The position numbers and the translations under genes are program-made. A DNA stretch of 55,674 bases. Origin: Gammaproteobacteria bacterium (GTDB taxonomy: Bacteria; Pseudomonadota; Gammaproteobacteria; Pseudomonadales; Oceanobacteraceae). The notes under the pieces are model-generated. The model searched no databases, had not been told where the DNA came from, and saw only the letters and a program-made list of their open reading frames with translations. Location: assembly GCA_013373125.1 (NCBI GenBank), contig JABXIK010000020.1, positions 1-55,674 on the forward strand, written 5' to 3'. Shown one piece after another: positions 1 to 8,522 of this stretch (position 1 is the first letter of the stretch; the number at the start of each line of letters is the position of its first letter).

Positions 1-30
1 AAAAAATCCCGCATTAAGCGGGATTTTTTA
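1..30. terminator. Bidirectional intrinsic terminator at the window edge
   Basis: Six A, then ATCCCGC, a five-base loop, GCGGGAT and six T. The hairpin is T-flanked on both strands. On the minus strand it follows the lipoprotein stop codon at 51-53 by about 20 bases, so it ends that lipoprotein run. It may also end a plus-strand gene left of the window. Confidence 0.85.
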
Positions 31-50
31 TGTCTGCCTTTAAGCAATGA

Positions 51-371
51 TCAGCTGGCACAAACGCCCTTCATTAAAATCTTATTAGTCCAATGTAAAA
101 AACCGTGTGAGGTTGAGAACTGTGTACTCACCGCTTGTAGGTTCCCTTGGCATTGAGATTCGAGATCCGCTTTCGCTTGGTCCACATAGTCCGTATCAAA
201 TGCAAAAAACAGAACGACTTTTTGCTCGGCACGGGCTTCCACAATTTTTGTTTTTTGGGTTTTGGCCTTCATGTTTGAGCCAAAGCCATCGGTATGCACC
301 ATATGGATACTATGGGTGCATCCAGTTATCGCAAGCATTGCGATTAAACTGAATAATAGTTTTACGTTCAT
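51..371 (-). CDS. Small lipoprotein, tandem paralogue 1
   Basis: A 106-residue protein starting with a lysine-poor hydrophobic signal and a lipobox ending ITGC (Cys18), so it is expected to be lipidated and envelope-anchored. The mature part has a pattern shared with the next two genes upstream: an aromatic-rich segment, YVDQA, a cysteine about ten residues later, then a C-terminal G-V-C. The two mature cysteines could form a disulfide. A good ribosome site (AAAGGTGA) precedes the ATG at 371. It is last in the run holC, lipoprotein 3, lipoprotein 2, lipoprotein 1 and ends at the terminator at 1-30. The architecture resembles Bor/TRL-like small lipoproteins, but I cannot assign a function. Confidence 0.8.
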   Translation of the reverse strand: MNVKLLFSLIAMLAITGCTHSIHMVHTDGFGSNMKAKTQKTKIVEARAEQKVVLFFAFDTDYVDQAKADLESQCQGNLQAVSTQFSTSHGFLHWTNKILMKGVCAS

Positions 372-380
372 GTGTCACCT

Positions 381-683
381 TTACGCTTTTTTGCAATAGC
401 CGCTGGCAATCACTTCACGTTTAAATACCAAAACGTAGGCTGTGGTTTGGTGTTTGGTTAGAACACCAGTCAATTTACCGTTAGGGCATTCTTGTTTTAG
501 ATTGTTAATGGCTTCATCCACAAAATTATTTTGTGTGGTAAAACCTAGGAATAACCAATCATGAGCGCTAGCACTGACAAGTTGACCTTTATCACTTGGG
601 ATTTGCGTTAAAGAAACCGAGTTTAAAGACATGCAGCCACTTAAGGTTAAGATGGCAGCTAGGGTAATGAATAAACGAGTCAT
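381..683 (-). CDS. Small lipoprotein, tandem paralogue 2
   Basis: A 100-residue protein with a signal peptide and lipobox LSGC (Cys17). Its mature region carries the shared pattern of this trio: a hydrophobic WLFLGF stretch, FVDEAINNL, a cysteine, KLTGVLT and a C-terminal SGYC. It lies 9 bases upstream of paralogue 1 and 9 bases downstream of paralogue 3, so the three are almost certainly co-transcribed. An AAGGAAAG ribosome site precedes the ATG at 683. The function is unknown. Duplication of a small disulfide-bonded envelope lipoprotein is the simplest reading. Confidence 0.8.
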   Translation of the reverse strand: MTRLFITLAAILTLSGCMSLNSVSLTQIPSDKGQLVSASAHDWLFLGFTTQNNFVDEAINNLKQECPNGKLTGVLTKHQTTAYVLVFKREVIASGYCKKA

Positions 684-692
684 TTTCTTTCC

Positions 693-1109
693 TTATAAAA
701 TACAGTCGGCGTCGATGCGCACAATTTCGCCACTCACTGGGCCATAAGTTTTCGCTTCGCGAATGTTGCGAATACCCGTGATTTTTCCGGTTTTACATTG
801 TTGGTATAGAGCGTCCAACACGTTTTCAGCATAGGTATCAAAAAACACAGGATTACCGGTACGCGGGCCCATGTTAATTAACGCTAAAAAGTCACGAATT
901 TCTTGAAGCTGTTGGTTGCGTTTTGAGTGGGTGGCTAATTCGGCTGCCGCACCTGCAATGACGGCCATTTCAACACCTGTTTCGCTGACTTTTACTGAAA
1001 TAGGGGAGAGGTTGCCTTTACTTTGGTCGATGTCGCCGATTTGAACGTGGTCCAATCGTGCGCATGCCCCAAGTAATAGCAAAGCACCCATGAGGATGAG
1101 CTTTTGCAT
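693..1109 (-). CDS. Small lipoprotein, tandem paralogue 3 (longest)
   Basis: A 138-residue protein with a signal peptide and lipobox LGAC (Cys15). It is longer than its two neighbours because of a roughly 40-residue insertion in the middle (AVIAGAAAELATHSKRNQQ region), but the end matches them: ENVLDALYQQC, then KITGIRNI and a last cysteine. It is the first lipoprotein of the run. The 97-base gap from holC contains a weak hairpin without a T-tract on this strand, so read-through from holC is possible. No function is recognisable. Confidence 0.75.
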   Translation of the reverse strand: MQKLILMGALLLLGACARLDHVQIGDIDQSKGNLSPISVKVSETGVEMAVIAGAAAELATHSKRNQQLQEIRDFLALINMGPRTGNPVFFDTYAENVLDALYQQCKTGKITGIRNIREAKTYGPVSGEIVRIDADCIL

Positions 1110-1206
1110 GTTACAAAGTCCATATTGTTTGAGGGAGGCGCAGAGTAGCTAATCCTTGCCCCTGAGACAAGGCGAGTTTTACAAAAAGTTGTTCTAAATT
1201 AAGGGG

Positions 1207-1644
1207 TTAGCCGCGAAGATCACGATGAGTCACTTCATACCCACGGTCTTTATAGAATTTGAAATGCTGGCGAGTTTGCTCCAGAACCGTCTCATCTTGA
1301 ATCACAATTTCTAGCACACGAGCAAAGCGGCTAAAGAAGCTTGGTTGAGGTGAGCTTAAGTTTATCATCACATCAAAGTGGTGGGCCGGATGATCTTGCC
1401 AGCCAATTTGCACCGGGGCGCTTTGTGGCTCGTTCACTAAGTTGTGGGGAAGAAAGGATTCGGCTTTGTACGACCACATGAGGTCGTCTAAGCGTTGTGC
1501 TTGCTCGGCGTTTTCCACATGCACATACACTTGATGACCTTCACCATAGGCTTTTTCACTGAGGCGACACGCAAATTGAAAGCGGGCGAGTTCGTCAGTA
1601 TGGCCTAAAATATAAAAGTCGATGGCAGTCATGGGGGTACTCAT
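1207..1644 (-). CDS. holC: DNA polymerase III chi subunit
   Basis: A 145-residue HolC-like protein. The chi subunit links the polymerase III clamp loader to single-strand-binding protein at the replication fork. The N-terminus (AIDFYIL, then RFQFACRLSEKAYGEGHQVYVH) and the FLPHNLV and DVMINLSS segments are typical of the family. I chose the ATG at 1644 rather than an upstream ATG at 1725. Chi proteins begin with this FY[IV]L strand, an AAAGG site lies about 10 bases upstream, and the 27 extra residues are cysteine- and arginine-rich with no family match. In many gammaproteobacteria holC follows pepA. Here it is separate, with three small lipoprotein genes downstream. Confidence 0.9.
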   Translation of the reverse strand: MSTPMTAIDFYILGHTDELARFQFACRLSEKAYGEGHQVYVHVENAEQAQRLDDLMWSYKAESFLPHNLVNEPQSAPVQIGWQDHPAHHFDVMINLSSPQPSFFSRFARVLEIVIQDETVLEQTRQHFKFYKDRGYEVTHRDLRG

Positions 1645-1816
1645 ATGAAATCGGCCTTTAGTGTACATGCAGCAACGGGGTTTCACCAAGTAACGCAATG
1701 CCCAATCCATCTGGAAGCTATTCACATGGACAAGCTCATGATGTGTCTGTATAAACTCCAGCCGATTTTAATATCAATAACAAAAATAATACGTTCAGAT
1801 TTTAAGCAGTAATCCC

Positions 1817-2509
1817 ATGATCCGCCTTATTCGATTTGTTTTGATGTGCACACTAAAGCTGGTGTGTGCTGTGCTTTACCGTTATCAATTGCGTTGGTTG
1901 AGCGACGAGAATTTTAAACAGTTTAAAGACGTGCGTTTGATTGTGTTTTTAAACCATACAAGCTTGTTGGAGCCATTGTTTATTGGCGCGGCGCCTTTGT
2001 CTGTATTGTGGCGCTTAAGTGGTGAACTCATTGCCCCAGGCGCCGATATTACCTTGAATGATCGCCCTATTGTGGGCCGCTTATATCACAGCCTACTACC
2101 GGGCTTGGTTCCGATTACGCGTAAAAAAGATGAGTCGTGGCATCATTTTATGAGCCTAGTCAGTAAGGATACCTTGGTGGCAATTTTGCCAGAAGGGCGC
2201 ATGAAGCGGACGTCCGGTTTGGATAAGCATGGCAAGGCCATGACAGTACGTGGCGGTGTGGCGGATATTTTACAAATTAAACAGCATGGTAAGGTGTTGT
2301 TTGTGTATAGCGGCGGTTTGCACCATGTGCACGCCCCTGGGGATAAGTGGCCTAAAATATTCAAAACTATCAAGGCCAATGCCGAAATTATGGATATTCA
2401 ATCCTATAAAGACGGTTTAAAAATCAAGCCGGATGAAGATTTTCGTGAGGCAGTGGTGGCGGATATGCAGCGCCGATTAGAAACCCATGTGCCAATGGAT
2501 AAGCCGTAA
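1817..2509 (+). CDS. PlsC-like lysophospholipid acyltransferase family protein
   Basis: A 230-residue protein of the lysophospholipid acyltransferase superfamily, with a hydrophobic N-terminal anchor (about residues 3-20), block I NHTSLLEPL (about 47-55) and block III LPEGRMKR (about 123-130). Members transfer fatty acyl groups to lysophospholipids or related lipids at the inner membrane. Block I is normally H-x4-D. Here the spacing is kept but the last residue is Glu (HTSLLE), an unusual change at the catalytic dyad. It is a single gene, divergent from holC and convergent with the LysR gene. The acceptor cannot be told. It is unlikely to be the essential PlsC because of the altered motif and short length. 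Confidence 0.8.
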   Translation: MIRLIRFVLMCTLKLVCAVLYRYQLRWLSDENFKQFKDVRLIVFLNHTSLLEPLFIGAAPLSVLWRLSGELIAPGADITLNDRPIVGRLYHSLLPGLVPITRKKDESWHHFMSLVSKDTLVAILPEGRMKRTSGLDKHGKAMTVRGGVADILQIKQHGKVLFVYSGGLHHVHAPGDKWPKIFKTIKANAEIMDIQSYKDGLKIKPDEDFREAVVADMQRRLETHVPMDKP

Positions 2510-2548
2510 TACTTTGATCGCTATGGGGCACCTTTCAGTTGATTGGTG

Positions 2549-3487
2549 CTATTCGTGGTAATCCTCAAGTTCAGATTTGAACTGAGCCATACTGTTTAAT
2601 AACCAGTGCCTAAATGCGACCACAGGGGCTTCTTTGATTTTCTCCGGTTTAATGAGCAAGCTAATCCAGTGTTGCGTGATTAACTTATGCTTAATGGGGC
2701 GCACTAGCTCACCGTTTTGCATATGCTCCAATGTAGAAATATGATCCGCCAAGGCGATGCCTTCACCGGCTAATGCCAGTTTAATACACTGGATTTGGTC
2801 ATATATGATGGGGCCGTTTTTAGGCAGCTTTTGTTTGCAGCCCGCACTCTTAAACCATTGCGCCCACCAATGGGTAGAGCCTTCATGTAAGAGTGGGAAT
2901 TTGCGTAATTCATTCACATCACTGACCTTGCCAATCTCATTTAACAAAGATGGACTGCACACCGCAAAGTCTTGAATTTGAAATAGCGGATCGCATAAAA
3001 ATTCATTATGAGTGGCATTACCTGTGTAGATCTCAAGATCCACCCGCTCAAGTGGCGCCTCCAGCAATAAGTTATGATTCACGTGAAGCTCTAAGTCGAT
3101 ATTTGGGTGTAATGCCCTAAATTCCCCTAAGCGTTTGGATAACCAGTATTCTGCGAATACGGGCCCTACGCCGATTTTTAAAACCTGCCGAACACCGAGA
3201 TGATCTGGTCTTGGAAACAACCGCTCAGTTGCTTCTGCAATCACATAAAAACCTTGGCTTAGGGCCTTTGAATAGTGTTGTCCCACATCGGTTAGCTGTG
3301 AATTGCGTCCAACACGTTCAAGTAATTTTACCCCTAAATAAACTTCTAATTGTTTGAGCTGACGACTCACGGCTGATTCGGTTACGTACAACTCTTGCGC
3401 TGCGTCGCGTAGATTTAGGTGACGGCTAAAGGCCTCAAAGGTTTTTAGTGGGTTAAGCGGAGGCAGCTTGTGGGGTCTTTGTGTCAT
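2549..3487 (-). CDS. LysR-family transcriptional regulator (GcvA-like)
   Basis: A 312-residue regulator with the N-terminal winged helix-turn-helix at about residues 17-75 (NLRDAAQELYVTESAVSRQL as recognition region) followed by a periplasmic-binding-protein-like effector domain. The opening PPLNPLKTFEAF is typical of the GcvA branch. It is transcribed away from the class-III aminotransferase gene at 3609 across a 121-base intergenic region. In LysR systems this is the usual layout for control of the divergent gene. The inducer is unknown. It is probably an amino acid or amine handled by the aminotransferase. Confidence 0.9.
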   Translation of the reverse strand: MTQRPHKLPPLNPLKTFEAFSRHLNLRDAAQELYVTESAVSRQLKQLEVYLGVKLLERVGRNSQLTDVGQHYSKALSQGFYVIAEATERLFPRPDHLGVRQVLKIGVGPVFAEYWLSKRLGEFRALHPNIDLELHVNHNLLLEAPLERVDLEIYTGNATHNEFLCDPLFQIQDFAVCSPSLLNEIGKVSDVNELRKFPLLHEGSTHWWAQWFKSAGCKQKLPKNGPIIYDQIQCIKLALAGEGIALADHISTLEHMQNGELVRPIKHKLITQHWISLLIKPEKIKEAPVVAFRHWLLNSMAQFKSELEDYHE

Positions 3488-3608
3488 GGGTTTGGGGTTA
3501 ATGGAAAGTATTACACTTGACTAAAACTCAAATGAGCTTGGATATCAAATCAATTTTTATTTATTTGTGTGTTTCATATATTGAACCCACTAAAGAATAA
3601 GAGGCGAT

Positions 3609-5027
3609 ATGATGAACTCGATCGTAAAAATAAAAAATCCGCTGCCAGGCCCAAAATCGAAAGCCATGTTAGAGCGCGGCATTCCGCTGTTTCGCAATGG
3701 CTTACGTTATGACGAAGAGCGTAAAAAAGCCGCGCGTCGAGGTTACAGAGGTGCCAGTCAGGTGGTGGTGGGTCGCGCTCAAGGTAGCTATGTATGGGAC
3801 TTAGACGGCAATCAGTACATTGATTTTCAAAATGGCTGGGCATCGAATCCATTTGGTAACGCCAACCCAGAGATCATTGAAGCGGTGCATTGGGCTCATC
3901 AGCAATATGGCTTTCATTATGATACGCCGCACAGGTATGAGTTGGCGGAAAAGTTGGTGGAGATCATGCCGAACCAAGCACTCACACGCATCAACTTTGA
4001 AATTTCAGGGACAGAGGCGGCTGAGGCCGCGGTTAATCTCGCGTTAAACCACACCAAGCGTCGCTATATTATTTCCTTTAGCTCAAGTTTTCATGGGGAA
4101 GCGCTGGGCTCAAAAATGCTCTCAGGCACCAGTGGTAATCATCACTACATGGAGGCTTGGTCAGGCGGCGTCATCACGGCGCCCTATCCTTATAGTGGTG
4201 AGATTCCAGCGGGCATGACACAAGAGCAGTATGTGGAGTACTGCCTTTGGTACATAGATAACCACATCACCGGCAGCATCGTACCGGCTAATAATATAGC
4301 CGGCATCATCATTGAACCTGGGTTGGCCGAAGGCGGAAACTGGATTCCACCCAAGCGATTCATGCAAGGTATACGCGAACTGTGCGACAAACACGACTGG
4401 GTCATGATTGCAGATGAAGTGCTCACGGGCTTAGGGCGCACAGGCAAAATGTGGGCAATTGAACACTATGACGTGATACCCGATGTGATTGTGTTTGGAA
4501 AAAACATTTCAGGGGGAATCGAGCCGTGTGCGGGCATTGCGGCCCGTGACGAAATTATGGGGGATAACGAGCATTATCACACAGGTTCTACCTACGCAGG
4601 TTCACCCGCTGCGTGTTGTGCGGGCCTTAAAACTCTTGAGATGTATGCGCGAGAAAACATCGTTGAATATGTGGCGAACCTGGGTGAAGTAGCAAAAGGC
4701 ATAATGAAAGAATGGGAGCGCTACAGCATTGTGAATGAAGTGCGCTGCAATGGTTTATTGCTTGGGGTGAATTTTGTGAGTCCAGATGAGCATCAAAAGG
4801 ATTGGTGGTTTGCGCGAGAGGTGCGTTCACGCATGATGCAAAATGGCGCATGGGCGATTAGTGATCGAGAAACCAATGTAAGACTATACCCAGCGCTAAA
4901 CATGCAAGAGTCAGTATTGCGTGAAGGTCTTGCCATTATGGAGGAAGCCATTGCTCATGTGGATGCCATGAGACAGTCTTCATTTGGGGATAGTCCGGCT
5001 TGGCCAACTGGGGATGCGGGTTTTTAA
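3609..5027 (+). CDS. Class-III PLP-dependent aminotransferase
   Basis: A 472-residue fold-type I enzyme of the glutamate-1-semialdehyde/omega-aminotransferase group. Visible landmarks are YVWDLDGNQYIDF near residue 60, the PLP-phosphate region SSSFHGEALGSK, IIADEVLTGLGRTGK and the Schiff-base lysine K298 in VFGKNISGG. The start is ATG at 3609 (a second ATG follows at once) behind AAGAGGCG. It probably transaminates a terminal amine or amino acid in the cytosol under control of the divergent LysR gene. A 3' hairpin with seven T residues ends it. The substrate is not readable. A true HemL is less likely because of the dedicated LysR neighbour and the C-terminal extension. Confidence 0.88.
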   Translation: MMNSIVKIKNPLPGPKSKAMLERGIPLFRNGLRYDEERKKAARRGYRGASQVVVGRAQGSYVWDLDGNQYIDFQNGWASNPFGNANPEIIEAVHWAHQQYGFHYDTPHRYELAEKLVEIMPNQALTRINFEISGTEAAEAAVNLALNHTKRRYIISFSSSFHGEALGSKMLSGTSGNHHYMEAWSGGVITAPYPYSGEIPAGMTQEQYVEYCLWYIDNHITGSIVPANNIAGIIIEPGLAEGGNWIPPKRFMQGIRELCDKHDWVMIADEVLTGLGRTGKMWAIEHYDVIPDVIVFGKNISGGIEPCAGIAARDEIMGDNEHYHTGSTYAGSPAACCAGLKTLEMYARENIVEYVANLGEVAKGIMKEWERYSIVNEVRCNGLLLGVNFVSPDEHQKDWWFAREVRSRMMQNGAWAISDRETNVRLYPALNMQESVLREGLAIMEEAIAHVDAMRQSSFGDSPAWPTGDAGF

Positions 5028-5033
5028 AAATAT

Positions 5034-5065
5034 ATGGCGCAGCATTAACCCAGCGCTATTTTTTT
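5034..5065 (+). terminator. Intrinsic terminator after the aminotransferase
   Basis: ATGGCGC pairs with GCGCTAT (one G-T pair) across a twelve-base loop and is followed by seven T, directly after the aminotransferase stop codon. Confidence 0.7.
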
Positions 5066-5070
5066 AATGG

Positions 5071-6036
5071 TTATTGGTCCCTGAGAATGTCGCTGGCAAA
5101 CCAGGATTGAGCCAGCTGCACTCGCTTATGGGCAGGGTAATGCAATTCTTTAGGGCTGAGTCGTTCAATGGGCTTTAAACGGGTTAATAATCCAGTGCCG
5201 TTAGCGATTTGGATGGAGAGTCCTGGGCGCGCGTTAAGCTCTAACAACATGGGCCCTTGGTTTAAATCCAACACCATGTCTGCACCTAAATACCCAAGGC
5301 CCGTGACCTCATAACAATTGGCAGCAAGGGTGAGTAATTCCGTCCAATGATTGACCTGTAATTGCTTTAGCGCTTGTCCGGTATCCGGGTGACGCATCAC
5401 GCTTTCGCCATTTTGTACCGCATGCAAAGGCTTGCCTGTGGCAATGTCCAGTCCCACACCCACCGCACCTTGATGCAAGTTAGCTTTGCCATCGGATGCG
5501 CGAGTGGCTAAACGCATCATGGCCATAACCGGAAAACCTTTGAAAACGATGACGCGAATATCAGGAATGCCTTCAAACGAATAACCACTAAAGTGTGTAT
5601 CAAACTCGATCAGCTCTTCAATGATGGCTATATCCGGAGTGCCACCTAAGCTGTACAGACCCGATAAAATATTCGAGACATGTCGCTGCAAATCCAGCAG
5701 CGAAATGATTTTGCCATTGGCTTTTATAAACTCATCATCACTATGACGAGTTAAAATTAAAATGCCTTTGCCGCCACTGCCTTTGGCGGGTTTCACTGCA
5801 AAACCGGCACACGCTTGTAAGCGTTGGGCCAATAAACTTACATCGTGCTGGTTTTCAATGGTGGTAATTAAATTGGGTGTGGTGATGCCCGCTTCTTGTG
5901 CCAGCAATTTGGTTTTTAATTTGTTATCCACGAGCGGATATAAGTGCCGCGGATTGTGCTTGGCAATGTACGCGATGTTGCGTTGGTTCATGCCCAAAAT
6001 GCCTTGCTGTTTTAAGCGCCAAGGTGCCACCCACAT
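5071..6036 (-). CDS. RimK-like ATP-grasp ligase (alpha-L-glutamate ligase-like)
   Basis: A 321-residue ATP-grasp protein. It shows the ATP-binding glycine-rich strand FAVKPAKGSGGKGILIL (about residues 98-114) and the metal/ATP motif LLELNARPGL (about 266-275). The family (rimK-related E ligase) is expected to form an amide bond between an amino acid and a carboxylate acceptor, but its acceptor is not established. It lies 2 bases downstream of the UUP1 membrane protein gene, which itself lies 1 base downstream of the retropepsin lipoprotein gene, so the three are one transcript. This conserved trio is widespread in Pseudomonas and Vibrio relatives and suggests synthesis plus cleavage of one amide-linked envelope compound. 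Confidence 0.88.
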   Translation of the reverse strand: MWVAPWRLKQQGILGMNQRNIAYIAKHNPRHLYPLVDNKLKTKLLAQEAGITTPNLITTIENQHDVSLLAQRLQACAGFAVKPAKGSGGKGILILTRHSDDEFIKANGKIISLLDLQRHVSNILSGLYSLGGTPDIAIIEELIEFDTHFSGYSFEGIPDIRVIVFKGFPVMAMMRLATRASDGKANLHQGAVGVGLDIATGKPLHAVQNGESVMRHPDTGQALKQLQVNHWTELLTLAANCYEVTGLGYLGADMVLDLNQGPMLLELNARPGLSIQIANGTGLLTRLKPIERLSPKELHYPAHKRVQLAQSWFASDILRDQ

Positions 6037-6038
6037 GA

Positions 6039-7574
6039 TTATTTAAACACCTTAAAGCGGGTCAGTTCTAATAAGCGGTAACCTGTGTAAGAGCCGATTA
6101 ATAACACCAAGGACAAAACAACAAATTGAATGCCAATAAAATTAAACGTCAGGTGGCGCACCCAGGGGTCATTCATAGCCCAATACACAAGCACAGCGGT
6201 TAATAAGCTGCCGCCTCCTTGTACCATAACTTCACGGCCACCTTCTTCTTCCCAAAGAATAGACATGCGCTCAATGGTCCATGACAAAATAATCATGGGG
6301 AAAAAAGTGATTTTTAAGCCTTCGGTTAAGCCGAGTTTAAAAGCTAAAACGCTGAACACACTGATGATGGCGATGACCGAAATAATCACGGCGGTTATTC
6401 TTGCTACGAGCAATAAGTTTAAATGAGATAAGTAGCTGCGAATAAACAGCCCAGTGGTCACCACCAATAAAAATCCAACTAAACCGGTTAATAAAGAGGT
6501 TTGAATGAAGGCTAGGGCAATTAACACCGGCATGAAGGTACCGGAAGTACGAATACCGATTAGAATGCGCAACAAGCAAACAATCAAGGCGCCAATGGGA
6601 ATCAACAAAATGGTTTGAAACATGGCTTGCTCTTCGATAGGCAAGCTATGAATGGAAAAATTTAAAAAGTCATACTGGCTTGATAGATTTTGCGCGATGT
6701 TCGCAAAGGTAGACTCTTCCCGTTTAATCATGGAAAAGTGAATATCGGATTGCTGGCCGCCACTAATATCTAAAATAGGTGCGCCAGTTTGCTGCCATAA
6801 AAGTAACGGCGCTTGCTTCTTAATCTTGTAATGATCATTAGGTGAGGTTGGGAAATAAAAAATTTCGTGGTCGTTTTCATTCCAAACTCGCAGCAGTGGG
6901 ATTAAATTCTGGCGACGACGACTGTCTTGCAATTGCAGTCCATATATCAGGCTAGCAGGCACTTGTGCCTTGTGTAGCATGTCCACAATGAGCTGAGGCA
7001 TTTGATCTGAATATTGCTGTTGCAATAACGCAATGGGTTGTTGCGGGTTCGGGGTTTGGAATTGTTTGAGTAGTTCACGGGTAAAACTAAAATTATCCGA
7101 TGAAGTGGCAAATGCATTGGCTAAAACTGTGTTGGCCGCATCATCAAACGGTTGCGGTAATGACACAAAAGGAATGCGCGGTGCGGGAATTACTTGGTCA
7201 TCTTCGCTGTCGCTAACTAATACCTCGGCACGATAAAAAAGGACCTGCTTTCCATTGGCGCTGCGAATGGTCCATTGTGCTTGCGGCTGAGTGCCGTCAA
7301 TAAAATTTAAACCGTATCCCGGCGAAGCGGCGGCTTCTTTTAAAACCGTAAACCCTTTTTGATTGGAAGGCCGAGACATGGTGACATTCACCGGTTCATC
7401 TTGTGCTTGAAATTCTATCTTGGCTTCTACAGACCAAATGGTTTGGGTTTCGCCATAAAACAGTGGCACCTCATAAACCCAGTGACGATGTAAAATTAAA
7501 ACGATGCCAATGAGAAATAACACTCCGGCTAATAAGAAAAAGGGAAGTCGTGGGGTTAGGCTATGAAGGCGCAT
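6039..7574 (-). CDS. UUP1-type membrane protein: inactive transglutaminase with seven membrane helices
   Basis: A 511-residue inner-membrane protein. It has one N-terminal membrane segment (about residues 10-28), a periplasmic region to about 325 that matches the inactive-transglutaminase domain, and then about seven hydrophobic helices to the C-terminus (LLIPIGALIVCLLRIL onward). This architecture is the known pairing of an inactive transglutaminase domain and a 7TM module. The catalytic cysteine of true transglutaminases is not recognisable. Its fixed partners, encoded on either side, are the RimB-like retropepsin and the RimK-like ligase. A role as a sensor or transporter for their product is an inference. 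Confidence 0.85.
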   Translation of the reverse strand: MRLHSLTPRLPFFLLAGVLFLIGIVLILHRHWVYEVPLFYGETQTIWSVEAKIEFQAQDEPVNVTMSRPSNQKGFTVLKEAAASPGYGLNFIDGTQPQAQWTIRSANGKQVLFYRAEVLVSDSEDDQVIPAPRIPFVSLPQPFDDAANTVLANAFATSSDNFSFTRELLKQFQTPNPQQPIALLQQQYSDQMPQLIVDMLHKAQVPASLIYGLQLQDSRRRQNLIPLLRVWNENDHEIFYFPTSPNDHYKIKKQAPLLLWQQTGAPILDISGGQQSDIHFSMIKREESTFANIAQNLSSQYDFLNFSIHSLPIEEQAMFQTILLIPIGALIVCLLRILIGIRTSGTFMPVLIALAFIQTSLLTGLVGFLLVVTTGLFIRSYLSHLNLLLVARITAVIISVIAIISVFSVLAFKLGLTEGLKITFFPMIILSWTIERMSILWEEEGGREVMVQGGGSLLTAVLVYWAMNDPWVRHLTFNFIGIQFVVLSLVLLIGSYTGYRLLELTRFKVFK

Positions 7575-7575
7575 A

Positions 7576-8340
7576 TTAATTCATCACTGTGTGCAAAACC
7601 TGTGTGGTTTTGCCTTTTGGCAGTAAGAGTTGTGCACTGTCCTGTGGAATGTATTTGGGGTGTATGAATTGACGGGACACATCAATTAAAATCACATCAC
7701 GTAAGAATTCACGCCCAAGTAAGATTGGGTAGGCCATCTGTGAACGGTCGGTTAAGGTGAACTCTGTGTCGTAACGCAAATCTTGCCCCATGTTGACGGT
7801 TAATGACACTACAGGGCGACGTTCAGGCTCAGGGGAAGAGGCTTGGCGAATCAACACATGGCGAACCACTTTGGCTTCCACTGTGATGGCCTCTGCTTCA
7901 TCGTCGTGTTGCAGGCGAAAGCGAACCCAGCGTTTCTTACCGTTGCGTTCAAAGTATTCGATATCCATGGCGCTTAATGAAGAGGTGGCGGCGCCACTGT
8001 CCACACGGGCTTGATAATGATGCCCAGGTGGGGAGAGGTAAATCCATTCATTGGCTCCGACGATCACCTTACCTTCATATTCATGATGACTTTTGGCAGG
8101 TTCGCTGCATACCGAATTAGTAAAGCCTGGGGTGGCAGCGGTGAGCATATCCAGTTGTGTTTGGATGCGTTGTAAGGCTGCCAGTTGCTGTTGGTCATTT
8201 GCAGAAGGTTCGGTTGGGCCTTGGCATTGCTTTGCCAATAGAGCTTCGATGGATTGGGTGGTGAGGCCCCTATGTTCCTGTGAAGGCCAAAGACTACATC
8301 CGTTTAAACACACGATCACCAGTAACAACAAGACACGCAC
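7576..8340 (-). CDS. RimB-like retropepsin domain lipoprotein (annotated as ATP-dependent zinc protease)
   Basis: A 254-residue lipoprotein: lipobox LNGC (Cys15), a short coiled region (about 30-70), then a retropepsin-like domain with the aspartyl-protease signature V-D-S-G-A at D114 and the later strand ILLGREFLRD. Members carry the misleading family name putative ATP-dependent zinc protease. The single Asp motif implies a dimeric aspartic protease. The start is GTG at 8340 with GGAG upstream. No in-frame ATG fits. It is the first gene of the three-gene operon with UUP1 and the ATP-grasp ligase. Lipidation places it in the periplasm, where it may act on the ligase product or on a UUP1-linked target. 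Confidence 0.85.
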   Translation of the reverse strand: MRVLLLLVIVCLNGCSLWPSQEHRGLTTQSIEALLAKQCQGPTEPSANDQQQLAALQRIQTQLDMLTAATPGFTNSVCSEPAKSHHEYEGKVIVGANEWIYLSPPGHHYQARVDSGAATSSLSAMDIEYFERNGKKRWVRFRLQHDDEAEAITVEAKVVRHVLIRQASSPEPERRPVVSLTVNMGQDLRYDTEFTLTDRSQMAYPILLGREFLRDVILIDVSRQFIHPKYIPQDSAQLLLPKGKTTQVLHTVMN

Positions 8341-8522
8341 TGGTATGGAACTCCAAGGTCAAAAGTGGCGCACATTTAACCACAAACTCAATTAAGAAAG
8401 GAATCACTCGAACAGTTTGTTTGATGAATTTTATAGGTCTATTTGAAGGCAGTCACAACTTGACCTTTTAAGTTGAACTGTTATGTTTCGGCCCCTCTAA
8501 TCTAGGTTACACGGAAGTTGTC

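Noticed and set aside
1155..1175. CCTTG/CAAGG hairpin between lipoprotein 3 and holC as a terminator
   Set aside because: Five pairs only and no T-run on the minus strand, so read-through is more likely.
5071..6036. True RimK (ribosomal S6 modification) assignment
   Set aside because: The UUP1 and retropepsin neighbours define the separate RimK-related family, and S6-specific features are not evident.
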